NCBI RefSeq assembly: GCF_000688455.1
Contig: NZ_JIAL01000001.1
Location: 3,317,001 to 3,381,000, forward strand
Origin: Pseudacidobacterium ailaaui
GTDB taxonomy: Bacteria > Acidobacteriota > Terriglobia > Terriglobales > Acidobacteriaceae
DNA length: 64,000 bases
Direction of reading: 5' to 3'
In this document: one piece after another, positions 8,833 to 18,222 of the stretch
Layout: the number at the start of each line of letters is the position of its first letter
Position numbering within the stretch: the first letter of the stretch is position 1
The notes under the pieces: model-generated
Databases searched by the model: none
What the model was told of the DNA's origin: nothing
Seen by the model: the letters and a program-made list of their open reading frames with translations, nothing else
Program-made: the position numbers and the translations under genes

Positions 8833-11100
8833 TCAGTCAAGCACGGAGGCATATTCCTGTCGCAAAGCCTGCGCGGCGGCGCACATATTTTTCAGAGACG
8901 CCACTGTCTCCGGCCAGTTGCGCGTCTTCAGCCCACAATCCGGATTGACCCACAGCTGCTCAGGACGTACCGCTTCCAATGCCCTGCGCAGGAGCTGCTC
9001 GATTTCGTCTTTTCCCGGAATGCGTGTCGCATGAATGTCATACACGCCGGGTCCAATTTCATTTGGATAACCGGCTTCACGGAAGGCCTGAAGCAGCTCC
9101 ATGCGTGAGCGTGCAGATTCAATCGAGATGACATCCGCATCCAGGGCCGCAATCGCGGGGAAAATATCGTTAAACTCGCTGTAGCACATGTGGGTATGAA
9201 TCTGGGTTGCGTCACTCACCAGAGAAGTCGCCAGACGAAAGGCCGCCGCGGCCCACTCCAGGTACTCGCTCCAGGCAGCTTTGCGCAGCGGCAGTCCTTC
9301 GCGTAGGGCCGGCTCGTCTACCTGAATGACGCGGATCCCGGCGGCCTCCAGGTCGCGTACTTCCTCACGCAGAGCCAGGGCAATCTGAAAGGCCACATCC
9401 TTTCGCGAAAGATCGTCGCGCACAAAGGACCATTGCAGGATGGTCACCGGACCGGTGAGCATTCCCTTCATCGGTTTCTGTGTCATGGACTGGGCCTTGC
9501 TGCTCCAGCACACAGTCATAGGCGCTGGGCGAAACACGTCTCCATAGATGATGGGGGGCTTGACGCAGCGTGATCCGTAGCTCTGCACCCATCCGTTTGC
9601 GGTAAATGCAAAGCCGGCCAGTTGCTCGCCAAAGTATTCGACCATGTCATTGCGCTCAAATTCACCATGAACCAGCACGTCCAGACCGATTTCTTCCTGC
9701 ACACGGATGCAAGCGGCCATCTCCTGCTCCAGATAGGCATGGTACTCGGCCGTGGCCATTTCGCCTTTACGCCACTTTGCCCGGGCCTTGCGTATCTCTG
9801 TGGTCTGCGGAAAAGAACCGATGGTCGTGGTTGGAAACAGGGGCAAGCGCAATGTGGCGCGCTGCTTCTCCCTGCGTTCCGGGTAAGGCGCGCTGCGGCG
9901 GAAATCCTTCCGTTGCAACGATGCGGCAGCTTCCCGCACAGCCGGAACACAGGCCGAGGCGGCCCTTCCCCGTTCCTGAAGAATGCGATGGCGATCGGCA
10001 AAGGCCGCAGGAAAGCTCTTTGGTCCACCGGCAATCCACCGGACCTCTTCCAGCTTCTGCAGGGCAAAACTCAGCCACGGCTTCAGGCCTTCCGGCAGAC
10101 TGTCTTCGCCACGGACGTCTACAGGTACGTGCAGCAGTGAACAGGACGGCGCAATCACAACCCTGTCTTCGCCGACGGCCCGCGCGGCGCGCTCAGCCAG
10201 CGCATGCGCTTTGTCTAGGTCGCAGGCCCAGATATTGCGTCCATCCACGCAGCCCAGACCCAGTATCTGCTGTGGCCGGAGTGCCTGCAAAGCGGCATCC
10301 AGTTGCTGTGGCGCCCGTACAAGGTCCAGATGCACTCCAGACACGGGCAAGGAGAACGCGAGATCGAGATTCTCTCCCAATCCTTCAAAATACGTGGTGA
10401 GCATTATCTTTAGCGGGACCTTCGCCAGACGCTCATAAGCCATGCCGTAGGCCCTTCGATAGGGGACAGGCAGGTCCGTCGCCAAGTGCGGCTCATCTAT
10501 CTGTACCCATTCCACCCCTGCTTTATACAAAGAATGCAGGAGAGCATGGTAACTTTCCAGCAGAGCAGGAAGCAGATTCAAGGGGTCTGTTCCATCCACG
10601 GACTTCCCCAGCAATAAAAGCGATATGGGCCCAAGCAAAACGGGCCGAGAATGGACCCCAAGGTCTTCGGCGTTTTTGATTTCGTCCAGAATTTTTCCGG
10701 GATTGGTCTTGAAGGAAAGATTGCGCGACCATTCAGGGACCAGATAGTGATAGTTTGTATCGAACCATTTTGTCATCTCCATCGGAGACTGATGCTGGCT
10801 GTTGCGGGCCATCTCAAAATAGCGCTGTAAGGTGACTTCGTCGTTGCCGAAGCGCTCCGGCGTGGCACCCAGGGACACAAGCATGTCCAGCACATGGTCA
10901 TACAAGGAAAAATCATTGGATGGAATGAAGTGGATACCGGCCTGCTTCTGGGCAAGCCAGCGATCGCGCTTCAATGCATGAGCAGTAGCCAGCAGTGCAT
11001 CTTCGCCGCTCTTACCCTGCCAATATGATTCAAGAGCAAACTTGAGTTCACGACGCGCACCGATGCGCGGATATCCGAGATTCGCGGTTTTCAGAGACAT
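8833..11100 (-). CDS. metE: Cobalamin-independent methionine synthase
   Basis: 755 residues, the typical length. MetE moves the methyl group from 5-methyltetrahydropteroyl-triglutamate to homocysteine in the last step of methionine synthesis. Two barrels: the N-terminal one begins 'LGYPRIGARRELKFALE', the C-terminal one 'TTTIGSFPQT' near 430. Zinc ligands are in place: H637 and C639 ('HTHMCYSEF'), E661 ('SIESARS') and C722 ('NPDCGLKT'), matching E. coli H641, C643, E665 and C726. AAGGA lies about 11 bases before ATG 11100. A cobalamin riboswitch fills the leader, so the gene should be off when B12 is available, implying a B12-dependent MetH elsewhere. Confidence 0.97.
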   Translation of the reverse strand: MSLKTANLGYPRIGARRELKFALESYWQGKSGEDALLATAHALKRDRWLAQKQAGIHFIPSNDFSLYDHVLDMLVSLGATPERFGNDEVTLQRYFEMARNSQHQSPMEMTKWFDTNYHYLVPEWSRNLSFKTNPGKILDEIKNAEDLGVHSRPVLLGPISLLLLGKSVDGTDPLNLLPALLESYHALLHSLYKAGVEWVQIDEPHLATDLPVPYRRAYGMAYERLAKVPLKIMLTTYFEGLGENLDLAFSLPVSGVHLDLVRAPQQLDAALQALRPQQILGLGCVDGRNIWACDLDKAHALAERAARAVGEDRVVIAPSCSLLHVPVDVRGEDSLPEGLKPWLSFALQKLEEVRWIAGGPKSFPAAFADRHRILQERGRAASACVPAVREAAASLQRKDFRRSAPYPERREKQRATLRLPLFPTTTIGSFPQTTEIRKARAKWRKGEMATAEYHAYLEQEMAACIRVQEEIGLDVLVHGEFERNDMVEYFGEQLAGFAFTANGWVQSYGSRCVKPPIIYGDVFRPAPMTVCWSSKAQSMTQKPMKGMLTGPVTILQWSFVRDDLSRKDVAFQIALALREEVRDLEAAGIRVIQVDEPALREGLPLRKAAWSEYLEWAAAAFRLATSLVSDATQIHTHMCYSEFNDIFPAIAALDADVISIESARSRMELLQAFREAGYPNEIGPGVYDIHATRIPGKDEIEQLLRRALEAVRPEQLWVNPDCGLKTRNWPETVASLKNMCAAAQALRQEYASVLD

Positions 11101-11149
11101 GAGAAGTGGTTCCTTTGCAAATCAAATTGGAACCATCTGCGCGCAGGGA

Positions 11150-11390
11150 CCAGTATCAGTGGCCCATTCCCCGAGGCCAGCCGACAAGTATGCGCACGCG
11201 ATGGCGCTGCGCAGGCCGGTATTCGGACTCTGGGCCTTCTACTGGGCGCCGCTTCCCATTCATCGCTGAACAGTGCGTGGTTGACAGCCAACCGTGCGCT
11301 TTTCGCTCCCATCACCGCTGCGGGACAGTGCCGGAATTGCACCGGCTTCCCGTTTAACAGGGCCAAAGGGCCCTGCACCTGCACGTCTTG
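11150..11390 (-). promoter_or_regulatory. Cobalamin (AdoCbl) riboswitch upstream of metE
   Basis: Read on the minus strand the leader has the hallmarks of the B12 riboswitch in order: 'GGGAAGCCGGTGCAATTCCG' (about 11331-11350), then 'GCACTGTCCCGCAGCGGTGA', a variable arm, 'GAGTCCGAATACCGGCCTGC' (about 11213-11232) and the closing 'GGGCCACTG' (11157-11165), the B12 box. A GGGCCCTTTGGCCCT hairpin opens the element near 11360-11375. The last part lies about 50 bases from the metE start, so it could act by hiding the ribosome site or by termination. Boundaries are approximate; the class call is firm. Confidence 0.92.
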
Positions 11391-11445
11391 AGTCTACACT
11401 GCGCAGCGGCCATTGGTGAGAAGAGAGAGAGATGTTGTGTGTCCT

Positions 11446-12111
11446 TCAATATCCGTTGGCAATCAGGTATTCCAATGTCAACTCAGAAGCGGCCGTCTTT
11501 TGCCGGCGCTCCTGCTCAAAAAACTTCAACATGACGTCAGCCTCCAGATTTACCGGATCTCCAGGTTTGAGCGTATGCAGATTGGTATGCGCATACGTGT
11601 GCGGAATGATCGCAATGGTCACCGTGCTGCCATCAAATTTTGCAACGGTAAGGCTGATGCCCTCGATCGCAATTGATCCCTTTTCGACAATATATCGCGC
11701 CACGCTGTCTGGTACCGAAACCCGCAGCCACCAGTCTGTTACGGACAGATCCGCAGCGGACGAAACAGGCTCCAGAGAGAGCAGGGTGCCAGTCGCATCC
11801 ACATGCCCCTGCACCACATGTCCACCCAATGGAGTGCCTGCCGGGGTGGGGAGTTCAAGATTTACCACTGATCCCGGCTTCAGTCTTGCAAGCGAAGTCC
11901 GCGCCACAGTTTCCTCTGCCAGATCAGCATAAAAAACCGGAGGATCTGCCGAAATATCCAGCGCGGTGAGGCAGACCCCGCTGACGGCCACAGAATCCCC
12001 TTCCCGCAGCTTTTCGGCCACTTTTGGTGCGGAAACCGCAATGCGTCTGGTACCTGCGCGGTCTTCCAGGCTGAGGACCTTTCCGGTAGCTTCAATCAGT
12101 CCGGTAAACAT
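11446..12111 (-). CDS. ribE: Riboflavin synthase, alpha type
   Basis: 221 residues. Catalyses dismutation of two 6,7-dimethyl-8-ribityllumazine to riboflavin. The start is ATG 12111, giving the invariant 'MFTGLIEATG'; the frame is open far upstream but that part is ribD in another frame. The two lumazine-binding repeats are clear: repeat 1 'GDSVAVSGVCLT' and repeat 2 'GGHVVQGHVDATG' with 'GSIAIEGISLTV'. It overlaps the ribD stop by 16 bases, pointing to translational coupling, and is the last gene of the ten-gene minus-strand run. The metE leader begins just beyond its stop. The symbol ribC is also used for this enzyme. Confidence 0.95.
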   Translation of the reverse strand: MFTGLIEATGKVLSLEDRAGTRRIAVSAPKVAEKLREGDSVAVSGVCLTALDISADPPVFYADLAEETVARTSLARLKPGSVVNLELPTPAGTPLGGHVVQGHVDATGTLLSLEPVSSAADLSVTDWWLRVSVPDSVARYIVEKGSIAIEGISLTVAKFDGSTVTIAIIPHTYAHTNLHTLKPGDPVNLEADVMLKFFEQERRQKTAASELTLEYLIANGY

Positions 12112-13229
12112 ACTTTCTCCTGCTTCCAAGGGTCGTGCAGATATGCTTCCAACAGTACATCCTGTTCGATTGTCTTTGAGCAGATGCGCTGCGGCTCCTT
12201 GAGGACACTCGCCTCTCCGGAAAAAAGGGGGACTCCGTGTTCGCCGAGGAGCACTGGAGCATAAAACAAACTGAGCTTGTCCACGATCTGCGCTTTCATC
12301 GCAGCACTGTTCAGATGCGCCCCACATTCCAGCATCACGTTAAGCACATTGCTGTGAGCCAATCTGTGCACCACCAACTTCAGTGGGACGCGACCGTCCT
12401 GTCCGGAAAGCTGTTCCACGCGGATGCCGCGGGCGTCCAGCTCGCGTAATTTCTCTGCGGGGGCGCGTTCCGTGCAGAAGACCATCACATCATCTTTGGC
12501 TGTCTGCACCAGCCTGCAATCGAGAGGCAAGCGCAACGATGAGTCAAGCACCACCCGCAGCAATGGCCGGCGGCGCGGCAGACCACTGCGATCTGTAAGC
12601 AAAGGGTCGTCAGTCAGGACCGTGCCGATCCCGGTCAGAACGGCGTCTGAGGCATGGCGCATTTCCTGCACAATCGCGCGCGATGCCTCACTGGTGATGT
12701 AGTGCGGTTTTCCCTTCGGCACAACTCCAGGAGCGGGAGCAATGCGTCCATCGAGCGACACGCCGGCCTTCAGAGTGATCAAGGGTAGTCCGGTGACGAT
12801 ATATTTCGCAAAGCCATCATTGATTCTGCGCGCTTCGTCCTGCAGAACGCCGACCTCAACAGAAATGCCTGCTTTACGAAGCTTCTCCACTCCCTGCCCA
12901 TGGACCGCTGGATTCGGATCGCAGGTCGCCGCCACAACCCGCTGCACCCCGGCCCGGATGAGGGCATCGGCGCATGGCCCGGTCCGTCCGTGATGGGAAC
13001 AAGGTTCGAGTGTGACATAGGCCGTCGTTCCGCGGGCCTTTTCTCCAGCCTGCCTGAGTGCCACGATTTCGGCATGGTCCAATGCATCATATTGATGAAA
13101 GCCCTCACCTACCAGCCTTCCGTCACGCTGGACCAGCACACATCCCACGGCGGGATTTGGAGAAGAGACACCAACAGACTGCCGCGCAAGGTCAAGCGCT
13201 CGTCTCATCCAGCGGATGTCTTTCTGCAT
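12096..13229 (-). CDS. ribD: RibD riboflavin deaminase/reductase
   Basis: 377 residues. Bifunctional enzyme of riboflavin synthesis: deaminates the pyrimidine made from GTP, then reduces its ribosyl side chain with NADPH. The N-terminal deaminase (1-145) has zinc ligands in 'DHAEIVAL' and 'LEPCSHHGRTGPCADAL'. The C-terminal reductase (about 155-365) starts 'PLITLKAGVSLDGRIA' and has 'TGIGTVLTDDPLLTDR'. It starts six bases after ftsY and its end overlaps ribE. Other riboflavin genes (ribA/B, ribH) are not in the window. Confidence 0.95.
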   Translation of the reverse strand: MQKDIRWMRRALDLARQSVGVSSPNPAVGCVLVQRDGRLVGEGFHQYDALDHAEIVALRQAGEKARGTTAYVTLEPCSHHGRTGPCADALIRAGVQRVVAATCDPNPAVHGQGVEKLRKAGISVEVGVLQDEARRINDGFAKYIVTGLPLITLKAGVSLDGRIAPAPGVVPKGKPHYITSEASRAIVQEMRHASDAVLTGIGTVLTDDPLLTDRSGLPRRRPLLRVVLDSSLRLPLDCRLVQTAKDDVMVFCTERAPAEKLRELDARGIRVEQLSGQDGRVPLKLVVHRLAHSNVLNVMLECGAHLNSAAMKAQIVDKLSLFYAPVLLGEHGVPLFSGEASVLKEPQRICSKTIEQDVLLEAYLHDPWKQEKVCLPD

Positions 13230-13235
13230 CTGGAT

Positions 13236-14201
13236 TCACGCCCCCAGAAGGGAATCCACGAAGGCGCTGCTATCAAAGGGCAGGATGTCTTCGAGCTTCT
13301 CACCCACGCCGACATAGCGGACCGGAAGCTTTAGCTCACGTGCAATGGCCACCGCAATCCCTCCTTTGGCCGTGCCATCGAGCTTGGTGAGCACGATCCC
13401 TGTTACGCCGGCAGATTCTGTGAAGATCCGCGCCTGTTGCAAACCGTTCTGTCCGGTCGTCGCATCCATCACCAGAAGGACTTCATGCGGGCCATCCGGG
13501 ACAAGGCGTCGCGTAGTACGCCGCATCTTGTCAAGTTCCGCCATCAGTCCGTCTTTTGTGTGCAGGCGTCCGGCCGTATCCACGATCAGCACATCTCGGG
13601 CACGTGCTTTTGCCGCTTGGAGCGCATCGAACAATACTGCGGAAGGGTCGCCGCCCTGGCGGCCCTTGATCATCTCTACGCCACTGCGCTGGCTCCAGAC
13701 CTCCAGTTGCTCCATGGCCGCAGCACGGAACGTATCCGCAGCGCACAGTAAGACGGTCTTGCCCTGAGAGCGATAGAACGCAGCCAGCTTGCCACTGGTC
13801 GTGGTCTTGCCCGTTCCGTTTACGCCTACCATCATGATGACGGCTGGAGGCGCTGGCACAAAGGGCGCAGGGCGCTGCTGCGCATCCAGAATGCCCTGGA
13901 TCTGCTCTTTTAAAAGGGACTTCAGTTCTGCGCCATCGCGAATCTGCTGCCGTTTGGCCCGCTCGCGCAGATGGTCGATGATTTCCGAGGTGGTGGTCAC
14001 ACCCAGGTCTGAGGCGAGCAGGCTCATCTCCAGATCTTCCAGCGCCGACTCGTCTACTTCGCGCGTCAGGGCCATGACGCTTTCAATCCGGTCACTCAGG
14101 TTCTCGCGGGTGCGCGAGATCGCCTGCTTCATCCGGTCGAAGATACTTTTCTTTTCTGGTTCTTCAGCCTCTTTCAGGCTGCCAAAGAGTGTTTGAATCA
14201 T
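13236..14201 (-). CDS. ftsY: Signal recognition particle receptor FtsY
   Basis: 321 residues: membrane-associated GTPase that docks SRP-ribosome complexes at the translocon. It has the short acidic N-terminal part (1-45) and the NG domain: N helices 45-105, P-loop 'GVNGTGKTTT' at 126-135, 'DTAGRLHTK' near 208 and 'TKLDGTAKGG' near 275. The long acidic A domain of E. coli is missing, as in many bacteria. It sits 30 bases after gpsA and six before ribD. The SRP RNA gene lies at the far end of the same cluster (about 20.6 kb). Confidence 0.96.
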   Translation of the reverse strand: MIQTLFGSLKEAEEPEKKSIFDRMKQAISRTRENLSDRIESVMALTREVDESALEDLEMSLLASDLGVTTTSEIIDHLRERAKRQQIRDGAELKSLLKEQIQGILDAQQRPAPFVPAPPAVIMMVGVNGTGKTTTSGKLAAFYRSQGKTVLLCAADTFRAAAMEQLEVWSQRSGVEMIKGRQGGDPSAVLFDALQAAKARARDVLIVDTAGRLHTKDGLMAELDKMRRTTRRLVPDGPHEVLLVMDATTGQNGLQQARIFTESAGVTGIVLTKLDGTAKGGIAVAIARELKLPVRYVGVGEKLEDILPFDSSAFVDSLLGA

Positions 14202-14231
14202 GGAAAATACCGCTGCTTCAAGTGTAGCAAT

Positions 14232-15239
14232 CTATTCATCACGTCCTGGACGCGCCATCAATTCGCGCATTGCGTCCTGCGGTGATTTTTCTTCGTTCAG
14301 GATCGCAGCCACCTGCTCGGTAATCGGCATTTCCACTCCATAGCGCCGCGCAAGGCCCAGGGCCGCCGATGTGGTGCGCACACCTTCAGCTACTTTTCCC
14401 TTCAGTCCGGCCAGGATTTCCGAAAGCCTTCGTCCCTTCCCCAGCTCGGCACCGACGGTGCGGTTGCGGGACAATGCACCGGTACAGGTAAGCACGAGGT
14501 CCCCTACGCCGGAAAGCCCGGCCAGTGTTTCGCGTCTACCTCCGCAGGCAACCGCAAGGCGCGTTGTTTCTGCAATACCACGGGTAATGATCGCTGCCAC
14601 ACTGTTGTGTCCAAGGCCCAGACCGGCGGCAATCCCGGCGGCAATGGCGATGACGTTTTTGAGCGCGCCGCCCAGCTCCACTCCGACCAGATCATCGTTG
14701 GTATAAAGACGCAGTGTCTGGCTTCCAAACTCGCGCTGGATGCCGGCGGCCAGATCCGTGCTGTCAGAAGCAATCGTAATCGCCGTTGGCAGTCCAGCAG
14801 CCACTTCCTGGGCAAAGGAGGGCCCACTCAAGACCCCGAGCGGCAAGTGCAGACCAAAACCCCCGAGCACATCCAGAATCACCTGACTCATGCGCAGCAG
14901 GGACCCATCCTCAATCCCTTTCGTTGCACTGACCAGCATCTGCCCGGGCCGAAGATGCGGAGCAAACTGCGTGTACGTTGCGCGCACATGGTGCGATGGC
15001 ACCACGCTGACAACAATCTCAGCCCCATCCAGGGCCTCCTGGATGCTGGAAGTGGCGGAAATGATCTTCGGTATGGGAAAGCCGGGAAGAAAGGCCCGGT
15101 TTTCACCGTATTCCCGGATGCCCTCACTCACTTCCATCGCGTGGGCCCACAGGGTGACTTCATGGCCGCCGCGCCTGGCAAGACTGATCGCGATGGCTGT
15201 TCCCCATGCTCCGCTGCCCATCACTGCAATGCGGCTCAT
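14232..15239 (-). CDS. gpsA: Glycerol-3-phosphate dehydrogenase [NAD(P)+]
   Basis: 335 residues. Reduces dihydroxyacetone phosphate to sn-glycerol-3-phosphate, the backbone for phospholipids. I took ATG 15239, which follows AAGGAAG and gives 'MSRIAVMGSGAWGTAIA' with the Rossmann motif GSGAWG at 8-13; the frame is open upstream but there it overlaps plsY. 'GGALKNVIAIAAG' (catalytic lysine), 'GLGHNSVAAIITRG' and 'GLSGVGDLVLTCTG' complete the family signature. Its start overlaps the plsY stop by four bases (ATGA), so GpsA makes the acceptor that PlsY acylates from one coupled mRNA. Confidence 0.96.
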   Translation of the reverse strand: MSRIAVMGSGAWGTAIAISLARRGGHEVTLWAHAMEVSEGIREYGENRAFLPGFPIPKIISATSSIQEALDGAEIVVSVVPSHHVRATYTQFAPHLRPGQMLVSATKGIEDGSLLRMSQVILDVLGGFGLHLPLGVLSGPSFAQEVAAGLPTAITIASDSTDLAAGIQREFGSQTLRLYTNDDLVGVELGGALKNVIAIAAGIAAGLGLGHNSVAAIITRGIAETTRLAVACGGRRETLAGLSGVGDLVLTCTGALSRNRTVGAELGKGRRLSEILAGLKGKVAEGVRTTSAALGLARRYGVEMPITEQVAAILNEEKSPQDAMRELMARPGRDE

Positions 15240-15868
15240 GCAGCGGCTTCCTTTGACTTCCCAAAGCGATACTCCGTGCCATGCAACAGCCGCCGGATGT
15301 TCTGAGAGTGTTTTGCAATCACAAGGACCGGCACAATCAGAATCACGGCGGTCAGCCACAGGTTGTATGTCTCGCGATGAGGCAGAAGAAATGCAAACAG
15401 CGGAAAGGCGGCAGCGGCCAGAATGGAGGCCAGTGAAACGTAACGGAACAAGACAAAAACCAGAACAAAAACGCCGAGTCCGGCCATTGCAGGCGGCCAT
15501 GCCAGCGCCAGAAAGACGCCCAGCGCTGTTGCCACGCCCTTGCCCCCTTTGAATCGCAGCCAGACAGGAAAGATGTGCCCCAGGATGGCAGACAACGCAG
15601 CCAGCGCAGCCGCATTCTGCGCCGGAACGGCGGGAAATACCCACTGCGCGAGAAGGACAGCCAACGCACCTTTCAGCGCATCCAGCAGAAACGTGAGGGC
15701 GCCTAGTCCTTTTGCTCCGGAACGAACAACATTGGTAGCACCGATATTGCCGCTGCCTTTGGCGCGGATGTCCTCTTTCCGGAAAACGCGCACCAGAACA
15801 TAACCAAAGGGCACAGACCCTAGCAGATACGCGATCAACGCAATTACAAAATATGGGACCACTAGCAT
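15236..15868 (-). CDS. plsY: Glycerol-3-phosphate acyltransferase PlsY
   Basis: 210 residues, integral membrane. Transfers an acyl group from acyl-phosphate to glycerol-3-phosphate, the first step of phospholipid synthesis; it normally works with PlsX. Visible are five hydrophobic helices and the three family motifs: 'YLLGSVPFGYV' (14-24), 'KGSGNIGATNVVR' (37-49) and 'RFKGGKGVATALGV' (about 105-118). The four-base overlap with gpsA means substrate maker and user are translated together. It follows cinA by 20 bases. The C-terminus is slightly longer than average. Confidence 0.95.
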   Translation of the reverse strand: MLVVPYFVIALIAYLLGSVPFGYVLVRVFRKEDIRAKGSGNIGATNVVRSGAKGLGALTFLLDALKGALAVLLAQWVFPAVPAQNAAALAALSAILGHIFPVWLRFKGGKGVATALGVFLALAWPPAMAGLGVFVLVFVLFRYVSLASILAAAAFPLFAFLLPHRETYNLWLTAVILIVPVLVIAKHSQNIRRLLHGTEYRFGKSKEAAA

Positions 15869-15888
15869 CGCGATTCTGAGTGTAGCAG

Positions 15889-17133
15889 CTACATCAGCCT
15901 GCGGCGTACCATGTCGAGCGCCTGCTGGGTGGCATAAAAACGGACGCGTTCGCGATCGCCGGCAAAGTTTTTCTCAACCACCTCAGTCTGTACGCCATCG
16001 CTCAGGGCGATATAGACCAGGCCCACAGGTTTCTCCTCGGTCCCGCCCGTAGGGCCGGCGATTCCTGTAATTCCTACGCCATAAGTACTTGAACACCGGC
16101 GTCGAATGCCCTCGGCCAGAGCTGCGGCCACTTCCCGGCTGACGGCGCCGCGCATCTCAATCAATTCTTCCGGCACCCCGGCAAACTCCGTCTTCAGCTC
16201 GTTGCTGTAGACTACGGCCCCACCTAGAAAAGACCGGGAACTGCCGCTGACGCTGGTCAGGCGTTGCGCCAGCATCCCTCCCGTACAGCTTTCTGCCACA
16301 GAGAGAGTGGCACCGCGCATTTCCAGATAGTACAGGACAATCTGCTCCAGGCCCTCTCCCTGCGAAGAATAGACAAAATCATCCAGTTCGTCCTCAATGC
16401 GGCTGGCCAGTTCATGGACGCGCGCTTCAGCATGTTCTTTCCGCGGATGACGGCACATGAGCGTAATCTGAATGTCCCCTGCTCCGGCAAGAATGGTCGT
16501 CTCCACATCCGGATATTGGGTATAAATTGGGGCAATCCGCGAGTCGCAAAGCGATTCGCCGATCATGGCCGCTTTGAGTGTCCGTGTCGCGATGTGACGC
16601 ACAGGCAGCACGGCGCGCAGACGCGGCATACACTGCTGGTCAAACATCGGCTTGATTTCTCTGGGAGGCCCGGGAAGCAACATGCCCAGCTTGCGGTGAC
16701 CTGCAAAGACCGTGTCCAGCCACTGCCCGGGCGCGGTGCCATGCGGGTTCTCAAGCACCTCCGCACCTTCGAGCATGTCGGCCTGCTTCAGATTATTTTC
16801 CGTCAGCGTCCAGCGCCGCTGCGCCGCACGTGCGTAGAGCTGTCCCACGATGTCTGCGTCGCGCTTTAGTTTCGTGCCCAGCACGTCTGCCCAGGCCTCG
16901 CGCGTCAGGTCGTCCTCGGTCGGCCCCAAACCACCCATCGTGATCACAATGTCGGTGCGGCCCAACGCTGTCCGGATGGCGGCGGCGAGGTCTTTTCTAC
17001 GATCACCCACGATGGTTTTGAAGGCAACCACGACACCGATTTCGTTGAGCCGTTCGGTCAGATACAAAGAATTGGTGTCCTGCCGCCAGGGGGTAAGCAG
17101 TTCAGAACCAATGGCAATGATTTCGCATTTCAT
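15889..17133 (-). CDS. cinA: CinA-family NMN deamidase-related protein
   Basis: 414 residues. Two parts: a MoCF/molybdopterin-binding-like domain (1-170: 'IAIGSELLTPWRQDTNS', 'TMGGLGPTEDDLTREA') that in CinA acts as ADP-ribose pyrophosphatase, and a C-terminal NMN deamidase domain (about 255-410: 'LSVAESCTGGMLAQRLTSVS', 'GITGIAGPTGGTEEKPVG'). CinA recycles pyridine nucleotides; in some Gram-positives it is tied to competence, which need not hold here. It sits 21 bases after the NHL-repeat gene and 20 before plsY in the long operon. Confidence 0.93.
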   Translation of the reverse strand: MKCEIIAIGSELLTPWRQDTNSLYLTERLNEIGVVVAFKTIVGDRRKDLAAAIRTALGRTDIVITMGGLGPTEDDLTREAWADVLGTKLKRDADIVGQLYARAAQRRWTLTENNLKQADMLEGAEVLENPHGTAPGQWLDTVFAGHRKLGMLLPGPPREIKPMFDQQCMPRLRAVLPVRHIATRTLKAAMIGESLCDSRIAPIYTQYPDVETTILAGAGDIQITLMCRHPRKEHAEARVHELASRIEDELDDFVYSSQGEGLEQIVLYYLEMRGATLSVAESCTGGMLAQRLTSVSGSSRSFLGGAVVYSNELKTEFAGVPEELIEMRGAVSREVAAALAEGIRRRCSSTYGVGITGIAGPTGGTEEKPVGLVYIALSDGVQTEVVEKNFAGDRERVRFYATQQALDMVRRRLM

Positions 17134-17154
17134 GAGCAGGCAGGACCAGAAAAG

Positions 17155-18219
17155 TCAGAAAGGCCGCAGCCCTTCCACTCCCAAAGGTAAATGATACATG
17201 GCCGTGCTCGTGGCCAGAACCATGTCCCCGCCGGGAGCAAAGGCCAACCCGACCAGTCCGGTCCCGGCAATCACAAGCGAGGCCTCCTTCTCCGGCGTAA
17301 TGCGCACGACGCCGCGTCTTCCCTGCCAGGATGCGCAGACATACAGGTTCCCGCTGATATCAAAGGCCATGCCTTGAGGACGTCCCAGCCCGCGGAAGAA
17401 GACCGTCGTATTGCCGTCGCGGTCAATGGCGTAGAGATTGTCGTAGCTTGAAGTCGTCGGCCCGGCCACATACAGCACCTCATCGGGCCCGAAGGCAAGG
17501 TGATAAGCGGAAACACTGGGTTCCAGCGTGGCGAAGACAAAGATCTGGCGGTCGGGGGCAATCTTGAAAATCGTGCCGCTGCGGTCGCCGACAAACAGGT
17601 TCTGTTCGCTATCAAAGGCGATCCCGGTGGCAATCCCCATGCCCTCGGCAAACTGAGTGTAGATGCCGTTCGGCGAAACGCGATAGACCACCCCATCATT
17701 TCGCGAGGAAACGTAGAGAAAACCTTCTGGATCTAACGCCAGTCCGGTTGCATTCATGATTCCTGTAACAAACGGCCGCATCTCGCCATCGGAACCAATC
17801 CGGAAAACCGAAACCGGGGTCGACTGGCCCCTGGGCCCGGACAGTGTGGCGTAGATGTTTCCTTCGCGATCGACTGCCGGGTTGGCCACGATATGGACAT
17901 CTGTTGCGATCATGCCTCCAACCATGAGGCGGGCATCGTTGCTCTGTGCCCCATTCTGCAGAACGCGAAGGTTTCCGGTTTCTGCTTCCTCGGGGACCTT
18001 CAGGCGAATGCGACGGCTTCGGCTCAAAAGGAGAGGCGCAGCCAATTGTCCCAGCATGACTACCGGCTGTCTTTGGGCGACCGGGCCAAGGCTTGCGCCA
18101 ATCAGCTCTACCTCGCCGCCGGGGATGGCCGCGGCCGGCACTACGGCCTCAATTCTGGGTGTTTCCTGCGTATTTGCTTTTGTCCTAGCCATGTCCTGAA
18201 ACCAGCGGCGCATTGCCAT
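17155..18219 (-). CDS. IPT/TIG plus NHL-repeat beta-propeller protein
   Basis: 354 residues. Residues 20-105 form an IPT/TIG-like immunoglobulin domain ('PRIEAVVPAAAIPGGEVELI'); the rest is a six-bladed propeller of NHL/SMP-30 type with repeated 'G(I/L)A(F/L)D..GNLYV' blades, e.g. 'ATGLALDPEGFLYVSSRND' and 'PQGMAFDISGNLYVCAS'. No signal peptide is visible, unusual for this architecture, so it is probably cytoplasmic. Its start lies three bases after the pgpA stop and it precedes cinA, so it is co-expressed with phospholipid and housekeeping genes. Substrate or partner unknown. Confidence 0.75.
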   Translation of the reverse strand: MAMRRWFQDMARTKANTQETPRIEAVVPAAAIPGGEVELIGASLGPVAQRQPVVMLGQLAAPLLLSRSRRIRLKVPEEAETGNLRVLQNGAQSNDARLMVGGMIATDVHIVANPAVDREGNIYATLSGPRGQSTPVSVFRIGSDGEMRPFVTGIMNATGLALDPEGFLYVSSRNDGVVYRVSPNGIYTQFAEGMGIATGIAFDSEQNLFVGDRSGTIFKIAPDRQIFVFATLEPSVSAYHLAFGPDEVLYVAGPTTSSYDNLYAIDRDGNTTVFFRGLGRPQGMAFDISGNLYVCASWQGRRGVVRITPEKEASLVIAGTGLVGLAFAPGGDMVLATSTAMYHLPLGVEGLRPF

Positions 18220-18222
18220 TTC

